Positions 1 to 12,300 of a stretch of 64,000 nucleotides of DNA are shown piece by piece; positions within the stretch are counted from its first letter, which is position 1; each line of letters starts with the position of its first letter. A program made the translations under genes and the position numbers. A model generated the notes under the pieces. That model saw nothing but the letters and a program-made list of their open reading frames with translations, was not told the origin of the DNA and searched no databases. The stretch is from Bimastos eiseni (lineage: Eukaryota > Annelida > Clitellata > Crassiclitellata > Lumbricidae). The DNA lies in contig OY365819.1 in the NCBI GenBank assembly GCA_959347315.1, positions 21,366,637 to 21,430,636 on the forward strand, in the 5' to 3' direction.

Positions 1-1
1 C

Positions 2-991
2 AACAATTCCGCTTGGGCATCTAAGGTCAGCAATGGCAGTGCACTGCATTTTGCTTGTGATTCAACTAACATCGACATGGTCAAGCTGTTGCTTGCTCAT
101 GATGCCGACGTCAATGCCATTGACCGTCGTCTCGAATGCCCGCTGCATCTTGTCGTCAGATGCAAGGGTGCAGTCTGCAGTGTCCAGTGCGAGATCTTAG
201 ACCTGCTGTGTAAGAGTGGTGCCAGAGTCGAGGCAATGAACAAAAAAGAATGCTCACCTCTGTACTTGGCTTCCTTATATGGATGCACGAGTAAAGTAGA
301 AACCCTTCTCAGATACGGTGCTAGTGTCAGCAGCTGTTCCGACCGTGATGGCGGATACGGTTCAGCGCTTCACATTGCTGCTTTCAAGGACAGGGCTGAG
401 CTGGCTTCCCTTCTGGTGAATAACGGAGCCCAGATAAACCAGGTGAACGCAAATGGATTCACTCCTTTGCAGCTGAATATCAACACCCACAGCAGAAGTG
501 ACATCGCGTCGTTCCTCATCTACCATGGCTCAACCATGAACGGCTTAGACAAAAACAACCTCAGTCTGCTGGCTTCCTGTATCAATAACCTTCGACTGGA
601 CTGTGAGAGTTTAGCTGTGTTGATGGTGGAAGCAGGTTACAACCTGAATCAGGATATTTGGCTGGTACCACAAGAACTACGAATTATCTTTAAACCTCTG
701 AGTGATGTGACGACCTGTGTGCCTTCAGTGTCAATACCTGAAGGACGGGTCAGAAGGTTATGCGAATGGCTGCATAAAAGGCAGAAGAACCCAGAGGAAC
801 TGTCCAAGTTATGTCGCTTGGTCATAAGGCGTCGGCTGAGCGATGCGCTGAGCGGACGTAGCATCGTGACTGGAATTGCTCAACTGCCTCTTCCTTCTGC
901 TCTCAGAGATTTCGTTTTCTTGAAAAGTTGCTTCGACTGTAGTGGAGAGCAAGTTATTCTGAACAGCCTTAACTATCCTAACCAACATTAG
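2..991 (+). CDS. Ankyrin-repeat and SOCS-box protein (ASB type), 3' part
   Basis: The frame is open from base 2 to a TAG at 989-991, about 329 residues, so the 5' end is missing. About six ankyrin repeats are visible, with motifs such as GSALHFAC, SALHIAA and GFTPLQL followed by LLL..GADVN-like ends. A C-terminal SOCS box follows, with LCRLVIRRRL and then IAQLPLPSALRDFVFL. In this family the SOCS box recruits Elongin B/C and Cullin-5, and the ankyrin array selects substrates for ubiquitination; that role is inferred from the family. The spacing between repeats and SOCS box fits ASB proteins. I cannot choose a subfamily. The first visible base may not be the exon start, since an intron boundary could lie outside the window. 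Confidence 0.9.
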   Translation, partial: NNSAWASKVSNGSALHFACDSTNIDMVKLLLAHDADVNAIDRRLECPLHLVVRCKGAVCSVQCEILDLLCKSGARVEAMNKKECSPLYLASLYGCTSKVETLLRYGASVSSCSDRDGGYGSALHIAAFKDRAELASLLVNNGAQINQVNANGFTPLQLNINTHSRSDIASFLIYHGSTMNGLDKNNLSLLASCINNLRLDCESLAVLMVEAGYNLNQDIWLVPQELRIIFKPLSDVTTCVPSVSIPEGRVRRLCEWLHKRQKNPEELSKLCRLVIRRRLSDALSGRSIVTGIAQLPLPSALRDFVFLKSCFDCSGEQVILNSLNYPNQH

Positions 992-1910
992 GTGATTACG
1001 GAAAGTATTAAATTATTTACATGTCAATCATTGTTTGTTCCTTTATAGATTGTCCAGAGTGATGACAAGTTTATTGTGCTTTTGTTACAATTTATACAGT
1101 TAGTGGTCATGAGTCATTTTTTGGTGTTAAAGCTTAATTTTTTTAAAGTTTTTATCACCAGTTTTTGCATGGTCTGGTTTTGACATGTTTAGATGGCTTG
1201 AAGATGTGTATTTGAAGGCTTCTAAGTTATGACCTTTGTGGGGTGACTTAAGAGTACAAGACATCTGCCAATGATGACATGCATGTGCAGATATACATTA
1301 CAGACATATGTACATATATGCAAAGGTTTGTCATAAAGTGTATCTGTAGGCTACTAAAAAGTCCTTACAATTGTTTGACTAATGAATGAGTATTTGAAGG
1401 CTGGCTGAGCGAGTGCTAGCTCTACTGCAAAGTGTTTGAATGTTTTTGTCATTTGTAAAGTTCAAGGCTTTTCTCATGTCAGCACCAAGTCTTGTTGTGT
1501 CTTCAATTGTCATCATCACCATTATGTCTTTCTCTGTTTACTGTATCATGTTCATTGTTTGAAATTCGTTCCTTCATAATTCTTTTCTGTGATTCATATA
1601 TCATGTGGCTACATAGGCTATATTCACACACTTCTGGCAGATGTTAAGTTCTACTTAGGAAACATTTATGAAGTTAAGTGATTTTTACAATTATTAAGTT
1701 TTTAATCTTTCAAATGTTGTTTTGCTTTAGTGTTGTAGATTGATTAAAAGTTGATAGTTTATTGTTCTTTGTTAACAATTTACAGTTTTACTGAATTATT
1801 TGTTGTTAAATCTTATTTTATTGAGTTTGACATTGAGCAAAGACAAACATATGTGTAGGCCTAATGTTCAGTTTGTGTTTGGTTTGATGACAATAAAATC
1901 GGTGCTTATG
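992..1910 (+). other. 3' UTR of the ankyrin/SOCS-box gene
   Basis: AT-rich non-coding sequence between the TAG stop and the first clear polyadenylation signal. No ORF, repeat or splice signal stands out. The end is inferred from the AATAAA at 1892. Confidence 0.6.
1892..1897 (+). terminator. Polyadenylation signal AATAAA
   Basis: Canonical AATAAA, about 900 bases after the stop codon of the upstream gene and followed by a T/GT-rich stretch. It is the first perfect hexamer after the stop. Confidence 0.6.
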
Positions 1911-2067
1911 CGTTGTAAATGTGATTACATTGCATTATTATGTGAAGTGTTTAAGTTGAAGAATCCTACATGTGTGTAACATTATCTCAAAATCAATTAG
2001 TCATTGCTTTATCAATATTTCCCTTCATTTTCCAATACCCTCCTCTGTTATTAGCCCGTAATCACTT

Positions 2068-2200
2068 GATGAGGATGGTTATGATGAGGATGGTTATGAT
2101 GACGATGGTTATGATGACGATGGTTATGATGACGATGGTTATGATGACGATGGTTATGATGACGATGGTTATGAGGAGATGGTTATGATGAGGATGGTAA
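2068..2200 (+). repeat. 15-bp minisatellite GATGACGATGGTTAT
   Basis: About nine tandem copies of GATGACGATGGTTAT, with GATGAGG variants at both ends and one 14-bp unit. The unit length is a multiple of three, which creates a spurious Met/Val-rich open frame. It lies about 170 bases past the polyadenylation signal. Confidence 0.9.
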
Positions 2201-3034
2201 TAATAGAAAGGAGCAGAAATGTCATCATGAAGTCAACTGATGCTGTGAAAGACTTATTTCAGTTCAGTAGGCGATGCTCCTATTATGAAGGTTACAATGC
2301 AATGTGGTTTATTTAAGTATGGAGGTGGAAGATGAGCAAGTAGAGTGTAGCAAGTGAAAACGGAGGAGGCAAAGGAAATGGAAGGCATTTACAAATTGTT
2401 ATTTTACTGTGCTAGGGTGAGCAATCGTCTAGTAAAAATCACCTCTCTAGCATAATGTTTGGTAAAAAAACCTGTTCAACGTAGTATTTCCAGTGTCAAA
2501 TATGCAATTGTCATTCCAGAAATTCGTGTCATGAGTAATTTCTGTTGACTAGTTTTCCTTCTGTGGGATTAAAGTTGCCTTAGTTTAAATAAAGAAACTC
2601 ACAATGAATAGCTGACATTATTTATTGAGAAATAATAATAGTCAGGAGCAAGTCCTGATAAGTTTGGGTAGAATAAAAGCGTAAGAGACATTGTGTCTGA
2701 TTTTGAGAGTAGGCGACGTAAGTTGTGATGAAGACCTTTACATTCCAATGAGATTACTTGATTCTATGGATATCGTGACTGAGAGGCGACTCAAGACGAG
2801 TTGCATGATCTGTAGCTGACAACACACAGCAGCTTCCTAACATCTGTTATCTTCAAGGTCGGTTACATGCGAAGGGTGCATCAGTTCTATTATATGTTCA
2901 ATCTGTTGGAGCCTACCTATGTAATGGTTCTTGTTTTTCTATAGCGTACTTGTGTGACCTCAACGGATATTCTAGGTGTACAGGCATCGTTCAGAATGAC
3001 CAAACTCACTTTCAATGAGAGTTTGATCGGGGTG

Positions 3035-3300
3035 AGATCTTGGTCAGGGATGTGGTCTCGAGACCGCGGTCTTGGTCTCGAGACCGGAAAACTCTGGTCT
3101 CGGTCTCGAGTGCATCGGTCTTGGTCTTGGTCTCGGACCCTTGGTCTTGGTCTCGAGTGCGTCGGTCTTGGTCTTGGTCTTAAAGGAACGGTCTTGGTCT
3201 CGAGCCCTTGGTCTTGAACCACCCGATCTTGGTCTTTGGACCTCTTGGTCTTGGTCTCGAGGGTTTGGTCTCGTGCCCAACACTGATCTTGGTACAAGAT
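3035..3300. repeat. GGTCTTGGTCTC-type minisatellite with palindromic units
   Basis: Imperfect tandem array built from GGTCTTGGTCTC and GGTCTCGAG words. Near 3055-3090 the word GGTCTCGAGACC is a perfect palindrome and occurs twice around CGCGG. Frames stay open on both strands because the unit length is a multiple of three; I do not regard them as genes. Confidence 0.85.
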
Positions 3301-4845
3301 CTTTCAGCACCGCTCTCCCGTTTGAATGGACGCAACGCCATTTTAGGGTCCCCGTGCAAAGGCCCGTATACTAGCCCGAGATTTCAACATCCGAAATAAT
3401 GCCTTTTGTTTGCAGTGAAACGCAGCCTACGCTCTTACCATTGTTACCGATGTTGCTAATTGGGCCAGTTGTTGAGCTTTTGCGAATCAAAGGTCCTTTA
3501 GAAGTTGCGATGCAAGACTGGACAAGGCTTTTTTATCTGACCATCTTTCGTCGATAGTCGTCTGGCGACCGTTAAACAGAAGATGAAAATTCCCCCTTCC
3601 GTTGTCGTGTGGCACCAATTCTAATCCTTGATGAAGGAATTAAGGCGAAACTAAGCTTCGTTTTAAAAGAAAAACCTCCTCAGTCAAGAACTGCCCAAGG
3701 ACTTTGAAACTGCTAAACCCAAATGGACAATTAAAGACGGTGACCTATTGTTGTTGATGTGTGAACTGACTCCTGCGCAGTATGCCTATAGATACTAATC
3801 GAGGATGAACCGAACTCTGCTCCAGGGTTTAGCTGCACGCAAACAATGGCACCCACAGACATTAAATTTAGCGCAATTAGGTATTAAACATGAGAATTGG
3901 GACACGTTGTGGGACAAATAATTAAATTCAGAATTTCTAAAGGGAAAATTGGCGTTCTTACACCTTGGTAGGCCTATAGGTTGCCATAGAGAAATTCGCT
4001 GTTAGGCTGTTGTAAAAGCAACTTCAACTTCAATGTGTTATTGATTGGTCATTCCAGACAAAATGATTCAGTGACCGCATAACATTGAGCAAAAGCAAAA
4101 CAGATGAATTGTTCTAATAGAATCGTAGGCTTTGGCTAATCCTTACCAACCAAGTCCTTCGACTGCTGCAGGTGAATCAAAGGAGCGAAAAGGAGAGGTC
4201 GGGAAAAGAAAGACTACGACAGGGGAACACACGTGTTAATTCATCTTAAGTCATATGACACAAAATAACTTACTTACCGGGTATAACATAAAATAAGCAG
4301 CGATAACATTAGAGGACAACACAGACAACGACAATTGACAGCATATGCGCCAGAAGGTGAATGAACCGACCAGACATGGCCCCACACTCACTCCCTCTCC
4401 ACAACAGCCTACTATATATTAGCCATAATTATAGGTTAGGCAACCTCATCAACTGATCTGGAAACTAACGGAGGCCTCACATTTGCATATCCTGTCAGAC
4501 CTTTCTACCCGTAACCATCCATAAATCCTAAGTATCCACGCTAAGTTCTTAAAACAAATTTCAGACCCTGAAATTTGTGGTCTGAATCCAATTCTCAACT
4601 TTAAGCCTAACCCTGATTCTAATCTTCATTCGTTCAGGACCAAAGCAAATCTCTAAGACCACCTTCAATATTAACAATCCTCAAAATCTGTGAGCCAAAC
4701 CCCGTGACCTTGATTCGAACCTTTGTCCTTGGCAATATTGTAAGTCTGATCCCAAATTCAGCCATTTCGCAGTGACCAACCCAACCCTCTTCTAACTCTA
4801 GCTCTGATTCCAACCATATATAAGCGTAACTGGTCTATCTCCTAA
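3301..4845. other. Intergenic or 3' flank, nothing recognised
   Basis: No supported coding exon, tandem repeat or TIR pair seen. Part of it is presumably the 3' UTR of the minus-strand gene ending at 4846, but I could not find a canonical AATAAA on the minus strand here. Confidence 0.4.
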
Positions 4846-6366
4846 CTACATCTGAAAATACTGGACATTGTCGTAAACTGTTGCCTTCGATTCCGTTATC
4901 TCTAGGGCAGCTGGTGTGGGGGATGGAAGCGGTGGAGAAGGCACAGTATATCTGTCGGCAGCAACTGGATGCTGCTGCTGCTGCTGCTGTCTCTGTCTTT
5001 CCATCGATCTCCACATAACAACAGGGTCTTCCCTCTTCGCCGATCTGTATTGATCCACCGTGTCCTCCTTTGAGTGTTCTCTACGTGGTGGTTCTTTACT
5101 CAGCGTGAGTTCGCCCCCTTGTGGGTGGCGATGTTGGTGGTGGTGCTGGTGGTGGTAGTGCACTTGAGCCGTCGTACCATCGCCGCCTTTTGTATAGCTA
5201 GTCGCTGGTGGTTCGTGTGTCACAAGTGGTGTCACTGTAACGCTAGATGGGCCGAAGTTGCGCGTGATTGACCATGCGCCTGGGGCCATGACGGGCGTCG
5301 TCAGAGGCCGAATGTGTCCTTGGGGCTTCGTACCTACGGATGACTTCACCAGAGGAGCACTGGAAACAGCGGTGGCGTCCCCTTGCGGCACCTCTGGAGA
5401 CCCTGGCGATGGCGAAGTCTCAGAGGAATAGTATTGCTGTTTGGACTTGGCGTAGGAATGTCGATGCGTTTGCCAGGACAGGTGACCTGCTCTCTCACGA
5501 TCCCTGGCGACGGAAGAAGAGGATGAGGGGAATGGTCCTGGAAATGGACTGTTCACCTTCTTCCTTTTGGCTGAACCAGAGGACGACGACAGACGACCTT
5601 CGCTCGTCGGATCGATGATCACTCGACGACGACGATCCTCTTCCATCACCTCCTCCACCTCTCCTTCTCCTCCTCTTCCTCCTCTTTCTCTTTCTTCGTC
5701 GTCGTCCAAGAAGCTGTAGGGCGTGTCAGTCATTCTCCTCGCCTGGTCATCATCGGCCGAAGTGTTACCAAGCGTAGTCCTAGGGATGATGGTCTCAACG
5801 GACAGCAGACTATCGCAGTCAGATGAGAGAAGGACGGAGGCAGGAGGAGGAGGAGGAGGAGTCCTCATCTCGGAGGAGGAGTTGAAGCGACGGTCGATGG
5901 CAGTCATCGTTGTCACTGATGTCTTGTTGTCAACGCGTCTCTCCTTAACAGGACTTGACTGACGACGGCCAATCGATGATGACCGGATGTTCCCACCACC
6001 CCCTCCTCCTCCTGCTCCTCCAGCCACATCTTTCCCACCAGACATCGTCGTCGTTTTGTCTGATAATATATATCGATGCCCGTCATTTCCCGTCTTTTCC
6101 TTCAACGTCGTCTGGAGTTGTACGATTTCTGCTTCCACCTTTTCATCCGACTCCTCCCCCACCTCTTGCGTTGAACTGTTGGCATCACTGAGGAAGAATC
6201 GGACGGTGTGCGTCGCTGGTTTCGTGACGCTGACTCCGAACTTCGGAGGAGGAATGAGCTGAGCCGACGACGATCGAGGTTTGCGACCATTCGCCAGACT
6301 AGAATTATTCGAGTAGACATCTGCTGTGGTTGCAGTCAGTGGCTGATGGAAGTCACCGACGGCACC
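4846..6366 (-). CDS. Terminal exon of the two-helix membrane protein: low-complexity cytoplasmic tail
   Basis: The longest coding exon in the window, 506 residues plus stop. It starts at the acceptor TGTCCGCAG, phase 0, reading GAVGDFHQPL. The open frame runs upstream to 6519, but those residues lie before a good acceptor and are probably intronic. Visible blocks: an acidic segment (EEVGEESDEKVEAE), a Gly run, a PPPPPP run, an EEDRRRR charged patch, a His-rich block near HHHQHRH, a Gln run coded by CAG repeats (about 4970-4990 on +), and a C-terminus ending VYDNVQYFQM. No catalytic domain. YDNV fits the pY-x-N pattern bound by Grb2-type SH2 domains, which is only a pattern match. Confidence 0.8.
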   Translation of the reverse strand, partial: GAVGDFHQPLTATTADVYSNNSSLANGRKPRSSSAQLIPPPKFGVSVTKPATHTVRFFLSDANSSTQEVGEESDEKVEAEIVQLQTTLKEKTGNDGHRYILSDKTTTMSGGKDVAGGAGGGGGGGNIRSSSIGRRQSSPVKERRVDNKTSVTTMTAIDRRFNSSSEMRTPPPPPPASVLLSSDCDSLLSVETIIPRTTLGNTSADDDQARRMTDTPYSFLDDDEERERGGRGGEGEVEEVMEEDRRRRVIIDPTSEGRLSSSSGSAKRKKVNSPFPGPFPSSSSSVARDRERAGHLSWQTHRHSYAKSKQQYYSSETSPSPGSPEVPQGDATAVSSAPLVKSSVGTKPQGHIRPLTTPVMAPGAWSITRNFGPSSVTVTPLVTHEPPATSYTKGGDGTTAQVHYHHQHHHQHRHPQGGELTLSKEPPRREHSKEDTVDQYRSAKREDPVVMWRSMERQRQQQQQQHPVAADRYTVPSPPLPSPTPAALEITESKATVYDNVQYFQM

Positions 6367-9300
6367 CTGCGGACAATCAGAAATGACAATGCGATGAAAC
6401 ATGTGCATGTGTGGCAGATGTATGGCAGCAATAGGCCTACACATGAACACCGGTGCAGGGCTATGCCTACAAACTCGATCCAAACTCAACGTCTTTTGCG
6501 GAACTAACTTTGAGGCCATTTTCCTCTAACCTTGAAGATGGAAAGCAGCAAGACTAGAGAATGTGCAAAATCGTTTGACCCGTGTCTTGAATTCCTGCTA
6601 TTGATCTTTCGATCAAATCTCACAGACTTAATTATTATTATTCGTCAATATCGTTACATAAGGCAAGTTAATTCTTTTCATTTTGAATAAAAGCGAAGTC
6701 CGCAACTGACGATTTCACTGAACCTACCACCGGCATTTTAGTTACGCAGAGTTTACGAGTCGGTCCATAGGGAAACGTACAGTCACATCAGGGGTGCAAA
6801 AAACCTAAAAATCAAGAGTTGGTTTTTGAGTTTTTTGGTTTTATTTGGCTTTTTGGTTTTTAGTTTTCCTTTGGACTTTTTCACAACAGTTTTGTTATAA
6901 AAAGCATCAAACACAGCATGAAAAAGAGCTCAAACTCGTTTCTATAATTAATTTAGCTTGATTTCGGACTGAATGTCACACAATTAGTAATATAATACTA
7001 ATATTAGTAAATTGAATGAAATTTTTTTTAAATAAAAAAAAATTGCCATTTTTCGTAGCTTTTGGTTTTTGTAAAAACCAAAAATCAAATAACCAAAAAA
7101 CCAACATGATTCACATACATTGTTCGTTTCATGGCAGACTGCCAAGAAGAAATAGGAGCGATTCCTTCATGTACACATACGATCTTCAGAATCACTATAA
7201 GACACGTCAATTATGTTAAGGTTCATTGACCACAAGCCGGAAGTCTCCTGTTTCGATTATATTGAATAAAAGTCCAACTTTAAAGACAAGCAGGGTCTAC
7301 AATAATGAATTCCAAGCTTGCCTCGCCCTTTATTAAACCATCGTTTTCAACGTAAAGTAAAGAGCATGAAATGCTGTTTTCAAAGACCAGACACAATACG
7401 GTACATGAAGAGCATGGAGAGCATTACCACCATTCATTACCACCTTCTGACTGAGCTTTACGCCTCTCTACCACCCGTAGCTTTGAACAACATTGATATT
7501 GCAGTGTCAGAGTGTGACGAAGACTTGGCCAACTCCGCTGGGTCGAGTATGCACTGCTGCTGTGAGAAGAACTCAAAAGCGGAGATGCCATTGCATTGGC
7601 AGAATATCATGCCTTCATGCTACGTCCGACAGAAGACTCTCAAGCCCTCTGTGCTCTACTTTCTGGTCAATGAGAACTCCGCCACTAAAGCTATGGGCGC
7701 TTGCGCACGTCGTTTAATAAGTTCTTACTTGTCTGAATCCACGACGGATCCTAGTCATTTGACCAGCCTCTGTTTGCCCTATTAAGGGGCCGTCCGTAAA
7801 TGATGTCACGCGTCCAGGGTTAGGGGGTCACAAATTTATGACGATGTGTGTGATGAGGTCGCGGGGTCGACAAAATGTGTCGTCACATCCTCTCATTAAA
7901 CATAAAAATGCGTAATTTGATTAAAAACTTACTCTCACAAGTTCCACTTCATTATCAGTAATTGTTACCCCAATTCAACAACACTAATTATGATTATTGT
8001 ATTTTTAAATTTTTTACTGTCTGCTTCTACGCTCACTGGGGTTTTGGAAGTTAGGCAGCCATTCTGTAACAGACAAGCAGGAATCAATTATCCCGTCCAA
8101 GAGCCACGTAGCTGAAACGGAGAAAATGGAGTGTGTGGATTGGATTCCATGAAGAGCATTTGGCTTCAGCGTGGGAGAATGGAGAGGCATAGAGTTTGGA
8201 TTGTTACGAGTAATTGTTATTAAAAAATTTTAATAATTGTACTGATTCTGCCAGAGTCTCTCTCCTTGAGTAATGCATAAGATTGTAATAGGCTAATTAT
8301 AAGCTACTTTTTCCATTTTTCTTCGATCTTCTATTATAATTCAGGGTATTTTTATAGTCTTAATTACTTTTTGTTAATTATTAGAAAATTTGCATTACAT
8401 TCTGGACATCACGGTTTTTCGGGGGCAGGGTCAGGGCTTTTGTGACGTCGTGTAGCGAAGGGGACGGTGGTCAAAAATCGTCAAAATTGCGTGACGTCAT
8501 TTATGGACGGTCCCGATGGCTCAGTTCATACAGTGGAGATGACCAGACGCTCATCGTGAGAGAGTGAGTGGACTGCATACGGAAATGACCTTCTAAATTT
8601 AAGAACAGCCTTGGAGGACTCTGAGCGGGCTACAGCCGAAACAGAGTCTGATGGAGCTTCATCTGACTCACGTCTTAACCAAGCATGCGCATAGAATGAT
8701 TCTCTTGGAATTACACAATCTCCAACAAGAAGCTTATTGCTCAGCGATCATGGTCCAATTGCAAATAGGCATCAGAATCTTACATGGAATACGTTTTCGC
8801 ATAGGCAGTCAGTGCAGTTCCTCCTGTCTGAAACTAGATTTATGCCTTAAGTTTGGTATGCCGCCTAACAGACGACTGAGACGATCCGCTGCTTAGAATA
8901 GATTACAACTGATTAATGCGCGATAGGGTTAAGTCCTCATAGATAGCACTACCAAAGTCGACTCTGCATTAGACCTACATATGAATGCATTCATCAGAGA
9001 CGTTTAACGACTTTAGATGGTAGAAGCACTTGCGCCATACATTGCTCACGTGTTCTGAAAGGGTCGAAACCTGGCCCAGGGTTTCAACGATAGACATCAC
9101 ACACCGCACACGGGGAGAGAAATCGTGCTGTAGATTGGATGAAATTCCTGAAATTTGATATCGCCATTCTTCCAACATCTTTTGCTCAGAAGTGCACACG
9201 CCTCAACGGCGCAATTGCAGTTGTACTGCAGATCAATTGTGCACGAAGGACTTGCTCAAGGTCCCTAAAAACGAATAACTCGAGACATTGAAGTTGAGAA

Positions 9301-12300
9301 CTACTGTTTTAACGGCTCTATGCTATGAACAGAGGGGTACATAGGCTATAGTTCATGCCTTAGAAGGTATCTATCAGTTTATTGCAAATCTAGCAATTTT
9401 CAAATCTAAGAAGGACATCAATTATATTTCGTAATATACATGTAGGTCGACCATCTTGAATTTGTCTGTTTTACCTAAAATTGTTTAGCAATTTCATTGG
9501 CCTCCAATGCTAACATTAATCAATAAAATTTGGTGCCTATATCCGCCTCGCGGAACTTGTAGGCTATCTTGATATACTGAGCTAAGACAGCTCACAACAT
9601 GTCTTACAATAACCATTCGCAGTAACCATTCGCAAATCGGCTTCTTTAGTTCTTCTCATTGGCTATTCCGAAATTCCGAAAAAGCCCATGTAGACCTAAT
9701 AAAGTATTTTCGACAGTCAGGCGCATATTATAAGTCTAATTCAGTAGGAGATCGATTAGTAAGAGACCTAAATTCCTGCATATCATTTCCACCCTGAAAT
9801 CAAGCTTCCAACTGAGGAAATAATCTAACGTTACTTTCGAGACATTCTGAGATAATTATTAAGTAATAAACACTGTTTGAGATTAGGAAATTCTATAGTC
9901 GCTTATTGGATTCTTTGACTCCTGGTGTGTTTCAAGCGAAACAGTAAACCTGGATTATATATCTGTCTGTCTTAGTCGACGGCCAAATGCCTGCATCTCT
10001 CTGCTGCTTGCTTCTCTCAGTCCTAACGCTTATGTGTTGTCAATAATTGTTATAAGGGCTGAATTCTTAACTCATATATTGTCTGTTTTTCTGTTTCTGG
10101 GACCACCTCGATTACGACTGTAGGACTCTGTCATAAATGCAAAACTGGTGTAGGCTTATTATCAACCGACTTCGCATTCTGGAACATCAAACTACAAATG
10201 GACTTAGGCTTATTATTTTATAGATAACGTCATAGTTGCAAATGTAAATTTAAACGAATAACATCATGAACCCATAAATAATTTTTTTAATGCATCTAAG
10301 TTTTTCACATGTCACTTAGTGATAAGCCTACACGGAGTGTAGTACGCAGACCTCTATCACTAGTGGTCTGCGTACGACCGTTTGAAAATGGCTGCATAGG
10401 CCTATAGGTATCTTAGGGTTATTGTAGTTTGAGCAGCTTAATTAGGGTAAGTAATTTTTATGCAAATGCTTCACTATGTATCCTGCGTCACTGTGTGTCT
10501 GGACGATTCTCGTCTATGGCGTCTTCTAAATGGTAACTGTAACTTTAGAAAGGCCAGTACTTCTTCTGCGCAATACGAAGTATTCACAAACAAAATTAAA
10601 TATATAGCGCAATGTTTGAACCACGCGAAGTATCGATCGCTCGAGTTCGACTTCAAAGCAAAATCAGATTAATCAAAGTCAATATCGGACGAACTGAACC
10701 AATGAAATCCACGAAACTCAACAGAAGACGGGAAAGACAACTGCGCGCGATGCATAGGTGTGCCGACAGTTAATCTCGAGACACTCAATCGCGCCACACT
10801 TCAACGACACTTAATCTCGACGACATTTAATCTCGTGACACTTAATCTCGTAACACTTAATCTCGACGACACTTAATCTCGTGACACTTAATCTCGTAAC
10901 ACTTAATCTCGACGACACTTACTCTCGCGACATATAATCGCGCGACACTTAATCGCGCTTAATAGAACTTGGTTCAACTGAGCTTGATTCTCTTGTGCAT
11001 ATCTATTCTAGGATTTCATCACGTAAACTGAATTAAATGCACTATCATTGTCACCATTACGCGAGTATTCCAGCTTCCATTGAAACCGCATTCTTATCAT
11101 TAATACGGTTTCTAATTAAACACAATTATTTGTTGCCACATAAATTAATAATGGTGCAAGCTAGTTGTGATTTGAGATTAAGTGTCGCGTGATTATATGT
11201 CGCGAGATTAAGTGTCGTGAGATTAAGTGTCCACGAGGTTAAGTGTCGCGAGAGTAAGTGTCGTCGAGATTAAGTGTCATTGTTTAAGTGTCGCGCGATT
11301 AAGTGTCGCGTGATTAAATGTCATGTAACCGATACAGGTGATGAGTTGGAACTCTAAGTGGTTTAATTGTGTCACTGGCTAGGATGTTCTGAAGTAATGA
11401 AACCTGATAGAAGTGAGTCAGAGACATCAAGAGGATTAGAAATAGAGACATCAGACAATCCGAAATATATTCTGCAGATATTTTGTCTAAGAAAGTTAAC
11501 ACTTTTTCTGGACATCATCTGATAGGACAGTCCAACGGGATGAACATCTAAAGGTGACATTTGAACGACCAAAAGTGAATGAGAAGTAGCCAAGTTATTA
11601 GTACTTATTCACGTAAGAAGTGACTTGGTGTCTAAGGGGATAAAGAGAAGAAGCTTAAACCTACTCTCGATTACAGATGAGTCCATTTTTCGGATGGAAT
11701 GCAAAGACGTGGAACTGTTGGAAGACGTCTAAGGGTTGCCGACACTCGAATCCATATACACGTATGAGTCTGGTAGGCCTTATAGGCTTATTCTAGTTCA
11801 GGGATCTATAGTGTTAGAAGGCAGAGCTTTCAAACGATGCTGATGTATCTGGGAAAAAGGAAAGGGCGAAGGTAAACATCATTACACGGATTCTACCTTA
11901 CCTAACATTGCCCTATACTTAAAGTTACTTTATCTTTATTACCTTTCATTACATTACGTTGACATATTATGTCGCCTAATAAGTGTGTTCCAATCTCACA
12001 GGGTTCGTCTTGGCTTCGGCTGATACGAGTGGTGGTTGGTCGTCGTTGTTGTCCGTTTCACCGGCTGCGGCGGCTGCGGCATTGGCTGCCATCACGCAGT
12101 AGGCATGGACGCAGAGGATGAGGCAGATGAGTAGAATGCATAAGCCGAGACCAAGCAACACGCCGCCCCACGACTCATACATCCTACAACAGTAACGAAA
12201 CTCATCAATAAAAATGACGATGAGACCAGAGTTTCAGTTTAGTACAAAGCCTGGATTATAAATCAAGGAAGAGGATGACCCTAACTGTCTTTGTCAGTAC

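Noticed and set aside
6367..6519. N-terminal 51 codons of the long minus-strand frame starting at 6519
   Set aside because: A good acceptor (TGTCCGCAG) at 6369-6367 joins in phase with the upstream exon, so these codons are more likely intron.
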